A stretch of 64,000 nucleotides of DNA from Candidatus Solirubrobacter pratensis (GCF_000425945.1 NZ_AUEK01000008.1:1-64000); one strand, 5' to 3'. Numbered from the stretch's first letter, positions 30,674 to 39,107 are shown. Notes: generated from the letters alone by a model not told the origin. Numbers and translations are program-made.

Positions 30674-30801
30674 GACGAGGTACTCATCGGCCCTCCGGGG
30701 CGAGCCCTTGAGCCGGACGGACATGGCGTCCGCGACCGTGCCGGCGCACGTGACGGGCGGATCGACCGCCACGCCACGTACGACTGCTACGAACCGATCA
30801 G

Positions 30802-31902
30802 CTACGCCACGTCGCGAAGCTTCTGCGCCTCGGCGAGGCTCTGCAGCTTCTTCAGCGACTGGTTCTCGATCTGGCGGATGCGCTCGCGCGTCACGTTGAA
30901 CGTGCGCCCGACCTCGTCGAGCGTGCGCGGGTGCTCGCCGCCGAGGCCGTACCGCAGCTCCAGTACTCGGCGCTCGCGGTAGGAGAGGTTCTCCAACGCC
31001 TCGCGGAGCGCCTCCTTGGTGAGGATCTCCGCAGCGCGCTCGTACGGCGACTCGGCACGCTCGTCGGCGATGAACTGGCCGAACTCCGACTCCTCCTCGT
31101 CGCCGACCGGCTTCTCGAGCGAGACCGGCGCCTGCGCGGAGCGCTTGATCGAGTCGACCTCCTCCGGATCGATGCCGGTGACTTCGGCGATCTCGACGGG
31201 CGTCGGCTCGCGGCCGAGCTCGGTGACGAGCTTGCGCTCGGCGCGGCCGATCTTGTTGAGCTTCTCCACCACGTGGACCGGGATGCGTATCGTCCGCGCC
31301 TTGTCGGCCAGCGCGCGGGCGATCGCCTGGCGGATCCACCACGTGGCGTAGGTCGAGAACTTGAAGCCCTTGCGGTAGTCGAACTTCTCCGCCGCGCGAA
31401 CGAGACCGAGCGTCCCCTCCTGGATCAGGTCCAGGAACGGCAGTCCTTGGTTTCGGTAGTTCTTCGCGATGGAGACGACGAGCCGCAGGTTGGACTCGAC
31501 CATCTTCTGCTTGGCGTCCAGATCCCCGCGCTCGATCCGGCGCGCGAGGTCGACCTCCTCCTGGGCCGTGAGGAGCCGGACCTTCCCGATGTCCTTCAGG
31601 AACAGCTGAAGGGAATCGGTCGTCATGTCGGGCTTGAGGTCGATCGTGGTCTTCGCCTTGCGGCGTCCGCGCTTGTCGGGCGCGCGATCTTCCTGCCCGG
31701 CGGCCAGCGCGGGATCGATCTCCTCGACCAGCTCGATCTCTGAACGCTCGAGGAACGCGTGCAACTCCTCGATGTCCGTCTCGTCGATATCGACCTCCGC
31801 CAGCGCGGACGTGATCTCGGCGAACGTGAGCACGCCCACCTGCTGACCCTTGAGGATCAGGCCCTTGACTTCTTCGAGTTCCTGCAAATCCACAACTGAC
31901 AT
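30802..31902 (-). CDS. rpoD: Principal RNA polymerase sigma factor (RpoD/SigA)
   Basis: A 366-residue group 1 sigma factor. Region 1.1-like acidic N-terminus about 1-60 (VGVLTFAEITSALAEVDIDE); region 1.2/2 with DSLQLFLKDIGKVRLLTAQE, NLRLVVSIAKNYRNQGLPFL and FKFSTYATWWIRQAIARALA; region 3 with RTIRIPVHVVEKLNKI; region 4 with LSYRERRVLELRYGLGGEHP and TRERIRQIENQSLKKL. All regions are near-consensus, so this is the housekeeping factor. A TAGACT hexamer about 80 nt upstream is the best -10 candidate. Confidence 0.95.
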   Translation of the reverse strand: MSVVDLQELEEVKGLILKGQQVGVLTFAEITSALAEVDIDETDIEELHAFLERSEIELVEEIDPALAAGQEDRAPDKRGRRKAKTTIDLKPDMTTDSLQLFLKDIGKVRLLTAQEEVDLARRIERGDLDAKQKMVESNLRLVVSIAKNYRNQGLPFLDLIQEGTLGLVRAAEKFDYRKGFKFSTYATWWIRQAIARALADKARTIRIPVHVVEKLNKIGRAERKLVTELGREPTPVEIAEVTGIDPEEVDSIKRSAQAPVSLEKPVGDEEESEFGQFIADERAESPYERAAEILTKEALREALENLSYRERRVLELRYGLGGEHPRTLDEVGRTFNVTRERIRQIENQSLKKLQSLAEAQKLRDVA

Positions 31903-31983
31903 GGATGTCCCGTTCTAGCGAGGCTCTTTGAGAGCCGGCCTTTCTGGATGGATTGACCCGCGCGACTGATGTCGTCGCGGCTG

Positions 31984-31989
31984 AGTCTA
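31984..31989 (-). promoter_or_regulatory. -10-like TAGACT before rpoD
   Basis: On the minus strand the sequence GCCTAGACTCAG surrounds the hexamer. The same 12-mer occurs before lon (46091-46102) and, with one change (GCCTAGACTTAG), before the divergent gene at 32112. No clear -35 box is seen 17 bp upstream (TGGAAC). Confidence 0.4.
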
Positions 31990-32097
31990 GGCGCTGTGAA
32001 TGGCGAGTTCCACCCGCGGATCGGCCGATCTCTCTGCGGCCTTTCGCGTACAGGGCGCGTGCGGGGGCTCGGTCCTCTAATTGACATGATAGGGGCC

Positions 32098-32103
32098 TAG
32101 ACT
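32098..32103 (+). promoter_or_regulatory. -10-like TAGACT before gene 32112 (leaderless)
   Basis: TAGACT ends 8 nt before the GTG at 32112, placing the transcription start at the start codon. A perfect TTGACA is at 32081-32086, but only 11 bp upstream of this hexamer; with a 17-bp spacer that -35 would pair with TAGGCG instead. Either pairing gives a nearly leaderless mRNA. Confidence 0.4.
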
Positions 32104-32111
32104 TAGGCGCC

Positions 32112-32537
32112 GTGGCGGACGACCGCACCAAGTCCACGGACACGCCCCGCGGCGAGCAGGACAGCGTGCTGGGAAGCCTGCCGGCGACGCGTCCGGAACG
32201 CTTCAGCCGGACCCGGCGCGAGGTCACGGTCGCAACCGCGCAACCGCGCGGGCCGCGCCCCGCCAAGCCCAAGCCGCCGCGTGCCAAGGCACCCGCGCCG
32301 AAGCGGCGCAAGCCGGCGGCCGCTGCGGAGCACAAGCCGGTCGCCGTGAGCGCAGGCTGCCCGCCGCTGAAGAGCCCGAAGGTGTCGGAACCTCCGGCCG
32401 ACCACCCGATCGGGGCACCTTCGGGCACCGAGCTCGTGACGACCGCGATCCAGGCGACGGGCGAGCTCGCCCGCATCGGCCTGACGGTCGGCGGGCAGGT
32501 CCTCAAGCGCGCCGTCGACAGGATCCCGCGCCCCTGA
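32112..32537 (+). CDS. Basic Pro/Ala/Lys-rich protein of unknown function
   Basis: A 141-residue protein with a GTG start. The first 110 residues are disordered and basic (RGPRPAKPKPPRAKAPAPKR); the last 40 form a likely amphipathic helix (TELVTTAIQATGELARIGLT). That combination can bind DNA or membranes; I cannot tell which. It is divergent from rpoD, separated by 210 bp. It has no signal peptide and no recognised family. Confidence 0.6.
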   Translation: MADDRTKSTDTPRGEQDSVLGSLPATRPERFSRTRREVTVATAQPRGPRPAKPKPPRAKAPAPKRRKPAAAAEHKPVAVSAGCPPLKSPKVSEPPADHPIGAPSGTELVTTAIQATGELARIGLTVGGQVLKRAVDRIPRP

Positions 32538-32547
32538 TAGCTTTCCC

Positions 32548-32680
32548 GCCGCCGAGTCGCCACCGGGTCAGCGGTGGCGAGCGGGGGACCCGAAGCGGCC
32601 ATCCGGTCGCAGGGGCGAATCGGCTCATGCTGTAGCGCTGCTTCCTCAGCGCGAGCCGTCAGTAACCCCGCAGGCGTCAG
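32548..32680 (+). ncRNA. ydaO/yuaA-type cyclic di-AMP riboswitch
   Basis: The segment upstream of the RlpA-like gene shows the conserved blocks of the ydaO class in order: CCGGGTCAGCGG near 32563, GGGGGACCCGAAG near 32583, GGGGCGAATCGGC near 32612, and GAGCCGTCAGTAACCCCGC then AGGCGTC near 32653-32678. These elements are highly characteristic. In actinobacteria this switch precedes cell-wall hydrolase genes, as here. Binding of c-di-AMP normally lowers expression. No intrinsic terminator with a U-tract is visible, so control may be at another level. Confidence 0.9.
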
Positions 32681-32690
32681 AGGAAGCACG

Positions 32691-33389
32691 ATGATCGCCC
32701 GCGTATCCACGAGCCTGGTCTGCGCCTGCTTGGCGCTGGCCCCCACCGCCCGCGCCCAGGCGATGGCGCCGGCTGCCGGCGGCGTGGCCGCGCCCGTGAT
32801 GGCGCCCGTCGCGCAAGCCGTCACCGCGAGTGTCAACGGCCTGACGGTCAGCGCTCTGCCTGACCAGACGCTCGGGCAGGTCGCCCGCTTCAGCGGCAAC
32901 GCACCGGCCGGTCGCGTGGTGCGGCTGCAGCGCCTGGATCCCAGGACACGGCGCTGGCGCGGGCTGACCAGCGCGCGGGCGGACGCGAGCGGCGCCTACG
33001 TCGCGCGCTGGCGCCCCGACCACATCGGCCCGGCGGCGCTGCGCGCGATCCTCCACACGACGGCGGCGGCGCTGAACGTCACCGTCTACAAGCCCGCGCT
33101 GGCGACCTGGTACGGCCCCGGCTTCTTCGGCAAGCAGACCGCGTGCGGCATGGCGCTCACGCCCGACATCCAGGGCCTCGCCCACCGCACCCTGCCCTGC
33201 GGCGCGCAGGTCGCGATCACCTACGGCGGGCGCTCGATCGTCCTGCCTGTGATCGACCGCGGTCCTTACGGCGTGACCGGCGCCGAGTGGGACCTCACGC
33301 AGGCCGCCGCGCTCACGCTCGGCATCACGACGACGACCCAGCTCGGCGCCGTCCGGCTGCGGACTCAGCCGTCCGCGGCGTCCATGTAG
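32691..33389 (+). CDS. Secreted RlpA-like double-psi beta-barrel protein
   Basis: A 232-residue protein. AGGAAG precedes the ATG. The signal peptide (MIARVSTSLVCACLALAPTA) is cleaved near ARAQA. A central Ig-like part (about 50-130) contains VNGLTVSALPDQTLGQVARF. The RlpA/DPBB domain is about 140-225: ATWYGPGFFGKQTACG, LAHRTLPCGAQVAITYGGRS and VIDRGPYGVTGAEWDLT, with the conserved Asp in DRGPY. RlpA-type domains act on peptidoglycan glycan strands. The upstream c-di-AMP riboswitch fits a role in wall remodelling. It overlaps the convergent MerR gene by 25 bp. Confidence 0.9.
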   Translation: MIARVSTSLVCACLALAPTARAQAMAPAAGGVAAPVMAPVAQAVTASVNGLTVSALPDQTLGQVARFSGNAPAGRVVRLQRLDPRTRRWRGLTSARADASGAYVARWRPDHIGPAALRAILHTTAAALNVTVYKPALATWYGPGFFGKQTACGMALTPDIQGLAHRTLPCGAQVAITYGGRSIVLPVIDRGPYGVTGAEWDLTQAAALTLGITTTTQLGAVRLRTQPSAASM

Positions 33390-34204
33390 CCGACGATCCG
33401 GTTCGTCAGCGCGGTGAGCCCCGACGCGGGCGCGTCGACCGCCAGCGGGCGGTCCACCAGCAGCGCCTCGATCCGGCCGCCGAGCGCCGGGGACACGCGG
33501 CTCGCGAGCACGGCGCCGACCTGGATCCCCTGGCGCACGACCGCCGCGTCCATCGTCCAGATCGCCTCGAACACGCGCTCGCCGCCCGCGCGGGCGGACG
33601 TCTCCCACCCGACGAGGCAGGCGCCGAAGCCCGGCGCGTCGACGATCACCGCCCACTCGTGCCCGAGCGCGTCCGCCGGCTCCACGGGGATCTCCACCGG
33701 GTGATCGTCGCGCTCGGCGCGCAGCTCCGGGAAGCGCGCGAACACGGCGACCGCGTCCGCCACCCGCGCCAGCCGGCGGTAGCGGTGCTCGACCGCGCGG
33801 TAATTGGCCTCGGCCTGGAACGAGGCCACCACGATCGGGCCGGCGGCGCGCGCCATCGCCTCGTCCTCGATCGCCTGCGAGAGCGCGAGCATGGTCCGGC
33901 GCCGCAGGCGCTGCGGCCGGACCGGCGAGTCGCCGGATGCGATCGCGCCGAAGATCGACGGCCGGTCGGTCGCGGCGTCCATCGCGCGCGCCCGCTCGAG
34001 GGCGGCCGGCACGGAGAGCCCGCGGCCGCGGAACGCGACGACCCGCTTGAGCGTGATCACGTCCTGGCGCGTGTAGACGCGGTAGCCGCCAGGGGTCCGG
34101 GCGGGCTCGGGGAAGCCATAGCGCTGCTCCCACATGCGGATCGTGCCCGCGGCAAGACCGGTCTGCTCCGCGACGTCCTTGATTGCAAGCGAGAACGAGT
34201 TCAC
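33365..34204 (-). CDS. MerR-family regulator with DICT sensory domain
   Basis: A 279-residue protein from the GTG at 34204; an ATG at 34228 would add eight residues. N-terminal MerR helix-turn-helix: LAIKDVAEQTGLAAGTIRMW, EQRYGFPEPARTPGGYRVYT. After a linker, residues about 110-240 match the DICT domain (LALSQAIEDEAMARAAGPIV, FQAEANYRAVEHRYRRLARV), a putative light- or ligand-sensing module linked with MerR and diguanylate-cyclase proteins. It shares an 87-bp divergent region with the gene at 34292, which contains CCAC-GTT-GTGG as a small palindrome. Confidence 0.85.
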   Translation of the reverse strand: MNSFSLAIKDVAEQTGLAAGTIRMWEQRYGFPEPARTPGGYRVYTRQDVITLKRVVAFRGRGLSVPAALERARAMDAATDRPSIFGAIASGDSPVRPQRLRRRTMLALSQAIEDEAMARAAGPIVVASFQAEANYRAVEHRYRRLARVADAVAVFARFPELRAERDDHPVEIPVEPADALGHEWAVIVDAPGFGACLVGWETSARAGGERVFEAIWTMDAAVVRQGIQVGAVLASRVSPALGGRIEALLVDRPLAVDAPASGLTALTNRIVGYMDAADG

Positions 34205-34291
34205 GAGTCGGGAAGCCTCGCATCCCATACGGCGCGGCGACCGATCGGGATTCCACGTTGTGGCCGCACTGACCTATCGTGGAAGGGCCAG

Positions 34292-35011
34292 ATGAGGCTT
34301 CTCGACCGGACCCGCGAGCACCGGCGCATCGCGCACGCGACGATCGCCGACCCCGAGCGGCACACGGTGATGGACGCGAGCGGCGCGGTGCGGTCGATCC
34401 AGGCGGCCAACGTCGACATGCCGCAGGCCGAGCTGGACGAGATCTGGACCGCCGAGCACCTGGAGCGTCTCGCGCGCACGTACTGGAAGTACCTCTCGCG
34501 CGTGACGCTGGGGCTGATCCGCGTCGTCTACACGGCCGACGAGCGCGCGGTCGTGCTCCTGCGCCGCCCGTTCGTGCTGCTTCGCATGGGCGCGCCCGAG
34601 TACGAGCTCTCGGCCGACCGCGGGATCGTGCGCTGGTACATCCAGAGCGGCCTGCTCGTGGCCAAGCGCAACCGCGGCTTCCTCGAGATCGACGTGCGCC
34701 GGATGCCGGCTGAACGGCCGGGCTTCGCGCGCGCACACGTGGAGGTCGAGGTCGCGAACTTCTATCCCGCGATCGCGCACTGGATCGCGCGCTGGTTCTA
34801 CGCGCAGACGCAGTCGCGGATCCACGTGCTCGTCACGCACGGCTTCCTGCGCTCGCTGGCCAAGCTGGAGCTCGAGGAGTCCGCCGTCGGCCGCTTCGCG
34901 CGCTCACCGGTGCGCCCGGTCAACGTCGGCGACACCCCATGGCCGGCCGTTGCCGCGGTGCTCGCCGGACTCGCCGGCGCGGTCGTCGCCTTGCTGCGCC
35001 TGCGCCGCTAG
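34292..35011 (+). CDS. Conserved protein of unknown function with C-terminal membrane helix
   Basis: A 239-residue protein, with GGAAGG before the ATG. The body is mixed and charged: IWTAEHLERLARTYWKYLSR, LIRVVYTADERAVVLLRRPF, ELSADRGIVRWYIQSGLLVA. A single hydrophobic helix is at 220-236 (WPAVAAVLAGLAGAVVALLR), giving a tail-anchored arrangement. I know similar sequences only as unnamed proteins of this bacterial group. The last 108 bp overlap the convergent esterase gene. Confidence 0.7.
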   Translation: MRLLDRTREHRRIAHATIADPERHTVMDASGAVRSIQAANVDMPQAELDEIWTAEHLERLARTYWKYLSRVTLGLIRVVYTADERAVVLLRRPFVLLRMGAPEYELSADRGIVRWYIQSGLLVAKRNRGFLEIDVRRMPAERPGFARAHVEVEVANFYPAIAHWIARWFYAQTQSRIHVLVTHGFLRSLAKLELEESAVGRFARSPVRPVNVGDTPWPAVAAVLAGLAGAVVALLRLRR

Positions 35012-36025
35012 CTGCGCCCTGAGCATCCCGGCGACCTCGGTCAGGGCGCCGCGGCACGCGGGGCTGACGCCGACGGAGTTGATGAAGCCGTGGAAGAGGC
35101 CGCGGAAGCGGTGCGCCAGCACGGGCACGCCGGCGTCGCGCAGGCGCGCGGCGTAGGCCTCGCCCTCGTCGCGCAGCGGGTCGAAGCCGGCGTTGACGAC
35201 GATCGCCGGCGCGACGCCGGACACGTCGGGAGCCAGCAATGGCGAGCGGCGGATGTCGGCGGCGTCGGCGCCCTCGGGCAGGAAGTGCCCCGCGTACCAC
35301 TCGATCAGCGCGCTGGTGAGGAAGAACCCGTCGCCGAACAGCTCGTGCGAGCGGCGCATGCGCGTCATGTCGACGGACGGGTAGATCAGCAGCTGCAGCG
35401 CCGGCCCGGGGCGGCGCTCCTGCGCGATCAGGGCGGCGAGGTTCCCGCCCGCGCTGTCCCCGCTGACGGCGACGCGCCGCGGGTCGGCGCCGAGCGCCGC
35501 CGCGTTCTCGCACGCCCAGTCGTAGGCCGCGAGCGCGTCCTCGACCCACGCCGGGAACGGATGCTCCGGCGCGAGCCGGTAGTCGACGCTCAGGACGCGC
35601 ACGCCGCCGTGGCGGCAGAGCACGCGGCAGGGCGCGTCGTGCGTGTCCAGGTCGCCCGCGACGAAGCCGCCGCCGTGGAAGTAGACGAGCAGCGGGTGCG
35701 GGCCGGGCTCGTCGGGCACGTACAGGCGTGCGCGCAGTCCCGCGGCGGTCAGGTCGCGCACCTCCGCCACCTCGATCGCGCGCGGGCCGGCGGCGATCCA
35801 CGCCTCCTCGCGCGTCACCGCGCGCCCGCGCTCGACGGTCATCGACGCGTCCCAGATCGGCGGCTGCATCCGCTCGCGCAACGAGAGCAGCAGCTGCACC
35901 TCCGGATCCAGGCGCTGGCCGTCGATCTCGACCGGCGGCCGGCCCGAGAGCAGGATCTGGGCGCGCGGCGAGAGCCGGCCGAGCCACGGGCCGGTGCGCC
36001 GCGTCACTCGCGCGCGGGCGTTCAT
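34904..36025 (-). CDS. Alpha/beta hydrolase, hormone-sensitive-lipase (HSL) family esterase
   Basis: A 373-residue protein. HSL signature LVYFHGGGFVAGDLDTHD (oxyanion hole), VLSVDYRLAPEHPFPAWVED, nucleophile Ser in SGDSAGGNLAALIAQ, Asp in GFDPLRDEG, His in FHGFINSVG. The N-terminal cap (ILLSGRPPVEIDGQRLDPEV) is normal. The extra C-terminal 35 residues (QQGDDRAGESGEHRGNG) run over the convergent gene and are probably non-conserved read-through. Its start overlaps the glpX stop by four bases (ATGA), so the two are coupled, although their activities are unrelated. Confidence 0.9.
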   Translation of the reverse strand: MNARARVTRRTGPWLGRLSPRAQILLSGRPPVEIDGQRLDPEVQLLLSLRERMQPPIWDASMTVERGRAVTREEAWIAAGPRAIEVAEVRDLTAAGLRARLYVPDEPGPHPLLVYFHGGGFVAGDLDTHDAPCRVLCRHGGVRVLSVDYRLAPEHPFPAWVEDALAAYDWACENAAALGADPRRVAVSGDSAGGNLAALIAQERRPGPALQLLIYPSVDMTRMRRSHELFGDGFFLTSALIEWYAGHFLPEGADAADIRRSPLLAPDVSGVAPAIVVNAGFDPLRDEGEAYAARLRDAGVPVLAHRFRGLFHGFINSVGVSPACRGALTEVAGMLRAQLAAQAQQGDDRAGESGEHRGNGRPWGVADVDRAHR

Positions 36026-37029
36026 CCCATGCGGTATCCGGTCAGGTCGCGCAGCTTCGTGCGGTCGTGGCGCGACTGGATCCGCCGCACGGTGCCGGAG
36101 CGGCTGCGCATCACGAGCGACTCGGTCGTCGCGCCGCGCGCGCCCTCGTAGCGGACGCCCGCGAGCACGTCGCCGTCGGTCACGCCGGTCGCGGAGAAGA
36201 AGCAGTTGGAGCCCTTGACCAGGTCGTCGTGGGTGAGCACCTTGCCGACGTCGTACCCCGCATCCTCGGCGCGCCTGCGCTCGTCGTCGTCGCGCGGCCA
36301 CAGCCGCCCGATCAGCCCGCCCCCGTAGCACTTGAGCGCCGCGGCGGAGATGACGCCCTCGGGCGTGCCGCCGATCCCCCACAGCAGGTCCACGGGCCGG
36401 TCCGGCGCGGCGGCCAGCAGCGCTCCCGCGACGTCGCCGTCGGTGATCAGGCGCACGCGCGCGCCGGCGTCGCGGATCGCCTTGATGCCCTCCTCGTGGC
36501 GCGGGCGGTCGAGCACGACGACCATCACGTCGCGCACCTCGACACCGCGCCGCTCGGCCACGAGCTCGACCGTCCTGCCGAGCGGGCGGTCGAGGTCGAG
36601 CAGGTCGGCGATCTCGTCACGGCCCGCCATCTTCTCCATATAGAAGACAGGCCCGGGGTCGAACATCGAGCCGCGCTCGGCCAGCGCGATCACCGACAGC
36701 GCGTTCGGGCGGCCCGCGGCCGCGAGCCGCGTGCCTTCCAGCGGGTCGACCGCGATGTCGACGTACGGCGGCGTGCCGTCGCCGACCTCCTCGCCGTTGG
36801 CGAGCATCGGCGCCTCGTCCTTCTCGCCCTCGCCGATCACCACGACGCCGTCCATGTGGATCGTGTGCAGCACGGCGTGCATGCCGTCGACGGCGGCCTG
36901 GTCGGCGGCCTCCTTGTCGCCCATGCCGACCATCCGCGCCGCCTGCAGCGCGGCCGCCTCGGTCACGCGCACGAGCTCGAGCGCGAGGTTGCGGTCGGGG
37001 GGCATGTCTTCATCGCGGCGAGCGGCCAT
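36022..37029 (-). CDS. glpX: Fructose-1,6-bisphosphatase class II
   Basis: A 335-residue protein of GlpX length. Signature text: ADQAAVDGMHAVLHTIHMDG, VIGEGEKDEAPMLANGEEVG, YVDIAVDPLEGTRLAAAGRP (metal and substrate site), and GIGGTPEGVISAAALKCYGG. It hydrolyses fructose 1,6-bisphosphate in gluconeogenesis; class II is the usual form in actinobacteria. It lies 3 nt after the small membrane protein gene and is followed by the overlapping esterase gene. Confidence 0.95.
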   Translation of the reverse strand: MAARRDEDMPPDRNLALELVRVTEAAALQAARMVGMGDKEAADQAAVDGMHAVLHTIHMDGVVVIGEGEKDEAPMLANGEEVGDGTPPYVDIAVDPLEGTRLAAAGRPNALSVIALAERGSMFDPGPVFYMEKMAGRDEIADLLDLDRPLGRTVELVAERRGVEVRDVMVVVLDRPRHEEGIKAIRDAGARVRLITDGDVAGALLAAAPDRPVDLLWGIGGTPEGVISAAALKCYGGGLIGRLWPRDDDERRRAEDAGYDVGKVLTHDDLVKGSNCFFSATGVTDGDVLAGVRYEGARGATTESLVMRSRSGTVRRIQSRHDRTKLRDLTGYRMG

Positions 37030-37032
37030 GGT

Positions 37033-37491
37033 TCACAGCACTCCAGGTGGCTTTCGGGGACGTTCGGTGCCGCCGGCGCGGATCGCTCCGCCGGCGATCT
37101 CCAGCAGCGCGCCGAGCACGGCGAGGTACCAGCCGAGCCGGAGCTGGATCTGTCCCGAGGGCTCGCCCGGGCGATCCACGACGCCGACGTAGAGGACCAG
37201 GACGACGGCGATCATCGCGACCACCGCCGTCAGCTCCCCGCGCGGCCACGACAGCTGGTGGTCGCGGACGACGACCCAGGCGAGGATGAGCGGCGCCGCC
37301 GCGGCGAGCAGCAGCGGCCAGTGCAGGATCGGGTGCGACTCCCACCCGGTGACGGACCCGCGCGCCCCGTCGATTCGAGCGTTCGCGTTGTCCGGGTTGG
37401 TGCGGTACCACGGGAGGGAGAGCCCGAGCGCGAGCAGGAGCCCGCCGAGCACCGCGAGCGCCTCTGCGCGTCCCAGGCGGACGAGCTGCAT
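37033..37491 (-). CDS. Four-helix membrane protein of unknown function
   Basis: A 152-residue protein with four hydrophobic segments: about 10-28 (EALAVLGGLLLALGLSLPWY), 58-74 (WPLLLAAAAPLILAWVVV), 88-106 (LTAVVAMIAVVLVLYVGVV) and 120-140 (WYLAVLGALLEIAGGAIRAG). The first is followed by an outside loop with a Trp-Tyr-Arg pattern. Similar proteins are often described only as membrane proteins in this group. It is the first gene of a likely operon with glpX and the esterase. Confidence 0.75.
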   Translation of the reverse strand: MQLVRLGRAEALAVLGGLLLALGLSLPWYRTNPDNANARIDGARGSVTGWESHPILHWPLLLAAAAPLILAWVVVRDHQLSWPRGELTAVVAMIAVVLVLYVGVVDRPGEPSGQIQLRLGWYLAVLGALLEIAGGAIRAGGTERPRKPPGVL

Positions 37492-37562
37492 TCGGCCGTG
37501 AGCCTACCCGGTGTCGCCCGGGAGAGGCGGCGCTTGCGCGTCCGCGTATATGGTGCGCCGCG

Positions 37563-38465
37563 ATGCGGTGGGGCCTCACCATCCCGTTCACCGGCGTCCC
37601 GCTGGCGGATCACGGCGACCTGCTGCGGCGCGCCGAGGCGCTCGGCTACGACGACCTGTGGAGCGCCGAGGCCACCGGCGTCGACGGCTTCACGCCGCTC
37701 GTCCTGGCCGCGGCGTGGACCGAGCGGATGCGGCTCGGCACCGCGATCGTCAATCCCTACACGCGCGGGCGCGCCCTGATCGCGCAGAGTGCGGCGGCGC
37801 TGCACGACGCCTCGCGCGGGCGCTTCGTGCTCGGCCTCGGCTCCTCCTCGGACGTGATCGTCGAGAAGTGGAACGGCGTGCCGTTCGAGCGCCCGCTCGC
37901 ACGGATGCGCGACGCGGTGCGCGAGCTGCGGCCGGTGCTCGCCGGCGAGCGCGGGCGGGGCGGCTTCAAGCTCGAGCAGCCGGCTCCGGTGCCGATCTTC
38001 CTCGCGGCGCTGCGCGACCGGATGCTCGCGCTCGCGGGCGAGGTGGGCGACGGCGCGATCCTGAACTTCACGCCGCTGTCGGCGGTGCCCGACGTCGTCG
38101 CCGCCGTGGGAGCCGACGTCGAGATCGCCTGCCGCTTCTTCTGCTTCCCCGATCACGACGTCGCCGCGGCCAAGCGGATGCTCGCCGCCTACGCGACGGT
38201 GCCGGTCTACGAGGCGTTCTTCCGCGCGCACGGCTGGGGCGAGCGGATCGACCCGATGGTCGAGGCGTGGAACGCGGGCGACCGGCGCCGCGCGGCCGAG
38301 CTCGCGCCCGAGGACCTGGTGCGCGAGGTGTTCGTCTTCGGCTCGCCGGAGGAGCAGCGCGAGCGGCTCGGCGAGTTCGCCTCGGCCGGCATCGACACGC
38401 CGATCCTCACGCCGGTCTGCCCGCCCGATCGCGTCGGCGAGCTGCTGGAGGCATGGGCGCCATGA
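37563..38465 (+). CDS. LLM-class F420-dependent oxidoreductase
   Basis: A 300-residue luciferase-like TIM-barrel protein. Typical text: MRWGLTIPFTGVPLADHGDL, GYDDLWSAEATGVDGFTPL, RMRLGTAIVNPYTRGRALIA, GRFVLGLGSSSDVIVEKWNG. The family uses reduced coenzyme F420 or FMN; the W(S/D)xE and GLGSSS motifs suit the F420 subgroup, but the substrate is unknown. It is monocistronic and followed by a strong hairpin. Confidence 0.88.
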   Translation: MRWGLTIPFTGVPLADHGDLLRRAEALGYDDLWSAEATGVDGFTPLVLAAAWTERMRLGTAIVNPYTRGRALIAQSAAALHDASRGRFVLGLGSSSDVIVEKWNGVPFERPLARMRDAVRELRPVLAGERGRGGFKLEQPAPVPIFLAALRDRMLALAGEVGDGAILNFTPLSAVPDVVAAVGADVEIACRFFCFPDHDVAAAKRMLAAYATVPVYEAFFRAHGWGERIDPMVEAWNAGDRRRAAELAPEDLVREVFVFGSPEEQRERLGEFASAGIDTPILTPVCPPDRVGELLEAWAP

Positions 38466-38498
38466 CGGCGACGACTCGCCCAGAAGGCTCGCGTCGCT

Positions 38499-38528
38499 GG
38501 GAGCAATCGCCCAGCGGGCGATTCTCCC
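38499..38528. terminator. Hairpin between LLM oxidoreductase and tag genes
   Basis: AATCGCCC (38505-38512) pairs with GGGCGATT (38516-38523) over an AGC loop, extended after a small internal loop by GGGA/TCCC. It is 34 nt downstream of one stop codon and 15 nt upstream of the next start. It has no U-tract. It could end the first transcript or act as an attenuator or stabiliser. Confidence 0.45.
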
Positions 38529-38543
38529 GCGCGGGGTGCGCCG

Positions 38544-39107
38544 ATGTCTGATGCGCTGGCCGTCGGCCCGGACGGCGTCGAGCGCTGCTGGTGGGGTGCG
38601 TCGTCGGAGGAGTACGCCGCCTACCACGACCGCGAGTGGGGCGTGCCCGTGCGCGACGCTCGCTCGCTCTACGAGAAGCTCTGCCTGGAGGCGTTCCAGT
38701 CGGGGCTGTCGTGGATCACGATCCTGCGCAAGCGCGAGCATTTCCGTGCCGCGTTCGCCGGCTTCGAGATCGAGCGCGTGGCGGCGTTCGGCGAGCACGA
38801 CGTCGCGCGCTTGATGGGCGACCCCGGGATCGTCCGCAACCGCGCGAAGATCGAGGCGGCGATCGTCAACGCGCGCGCGGCGCTGGAGGTCGACCTGAGC
38901 GAGCTGCTGTGGTCGTTCGCGCCCGCGTCGCACCGGCGGCCGCGCTCGCGAGCCGAGGTTCCCGCCGTCACGCCCGAGTCCAAGGCGATGGCGAAGGAGC
39001 TCAAGCGGCGCGGCTTCAAGTTCGTCGGGCCGACGACCGCGTACGCGCTGATGCAGGCGTGCGGCCTCGTCGACGACCACATCGAGGGATGCCCGGCGGG
39101 CACGTGA
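38544..39107 (+). CDS. tag: DNA-3-methyladenine glycosylase I
   Basis: A 187-residue helix-hairpin-helix glycosylase. The family start RCWWGASSEEYAAYHDREWG, LYEKLCLEAFQSGLSWITIL and the zinc-binding end YALMQACGLVDDHIEGCP are all present; Cys15, the His residue, and the two late Cys can form the zinc snap. It removes 3-methyladenine from alkylated DNA. The stop TGA overlaps a GTG that opens a hydrolase remnant. Confidence 0.93.
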   Translation: MSDALAVGPDGVERCWWGASSEEYAAYHDREWGVPVRDARSLYEKLCLEAFQSGLSWITILRKREHFRAAFAGFEIERVAAFGEHDVARLMGDPGIVRNRAKIEAAIVNARAALEVDLSELLWSFAPASHRRPRSRAEVPAVTPESKAMAKELKRRGFKFVGPTTAYALMQACGLVDDHIEGCPAGT

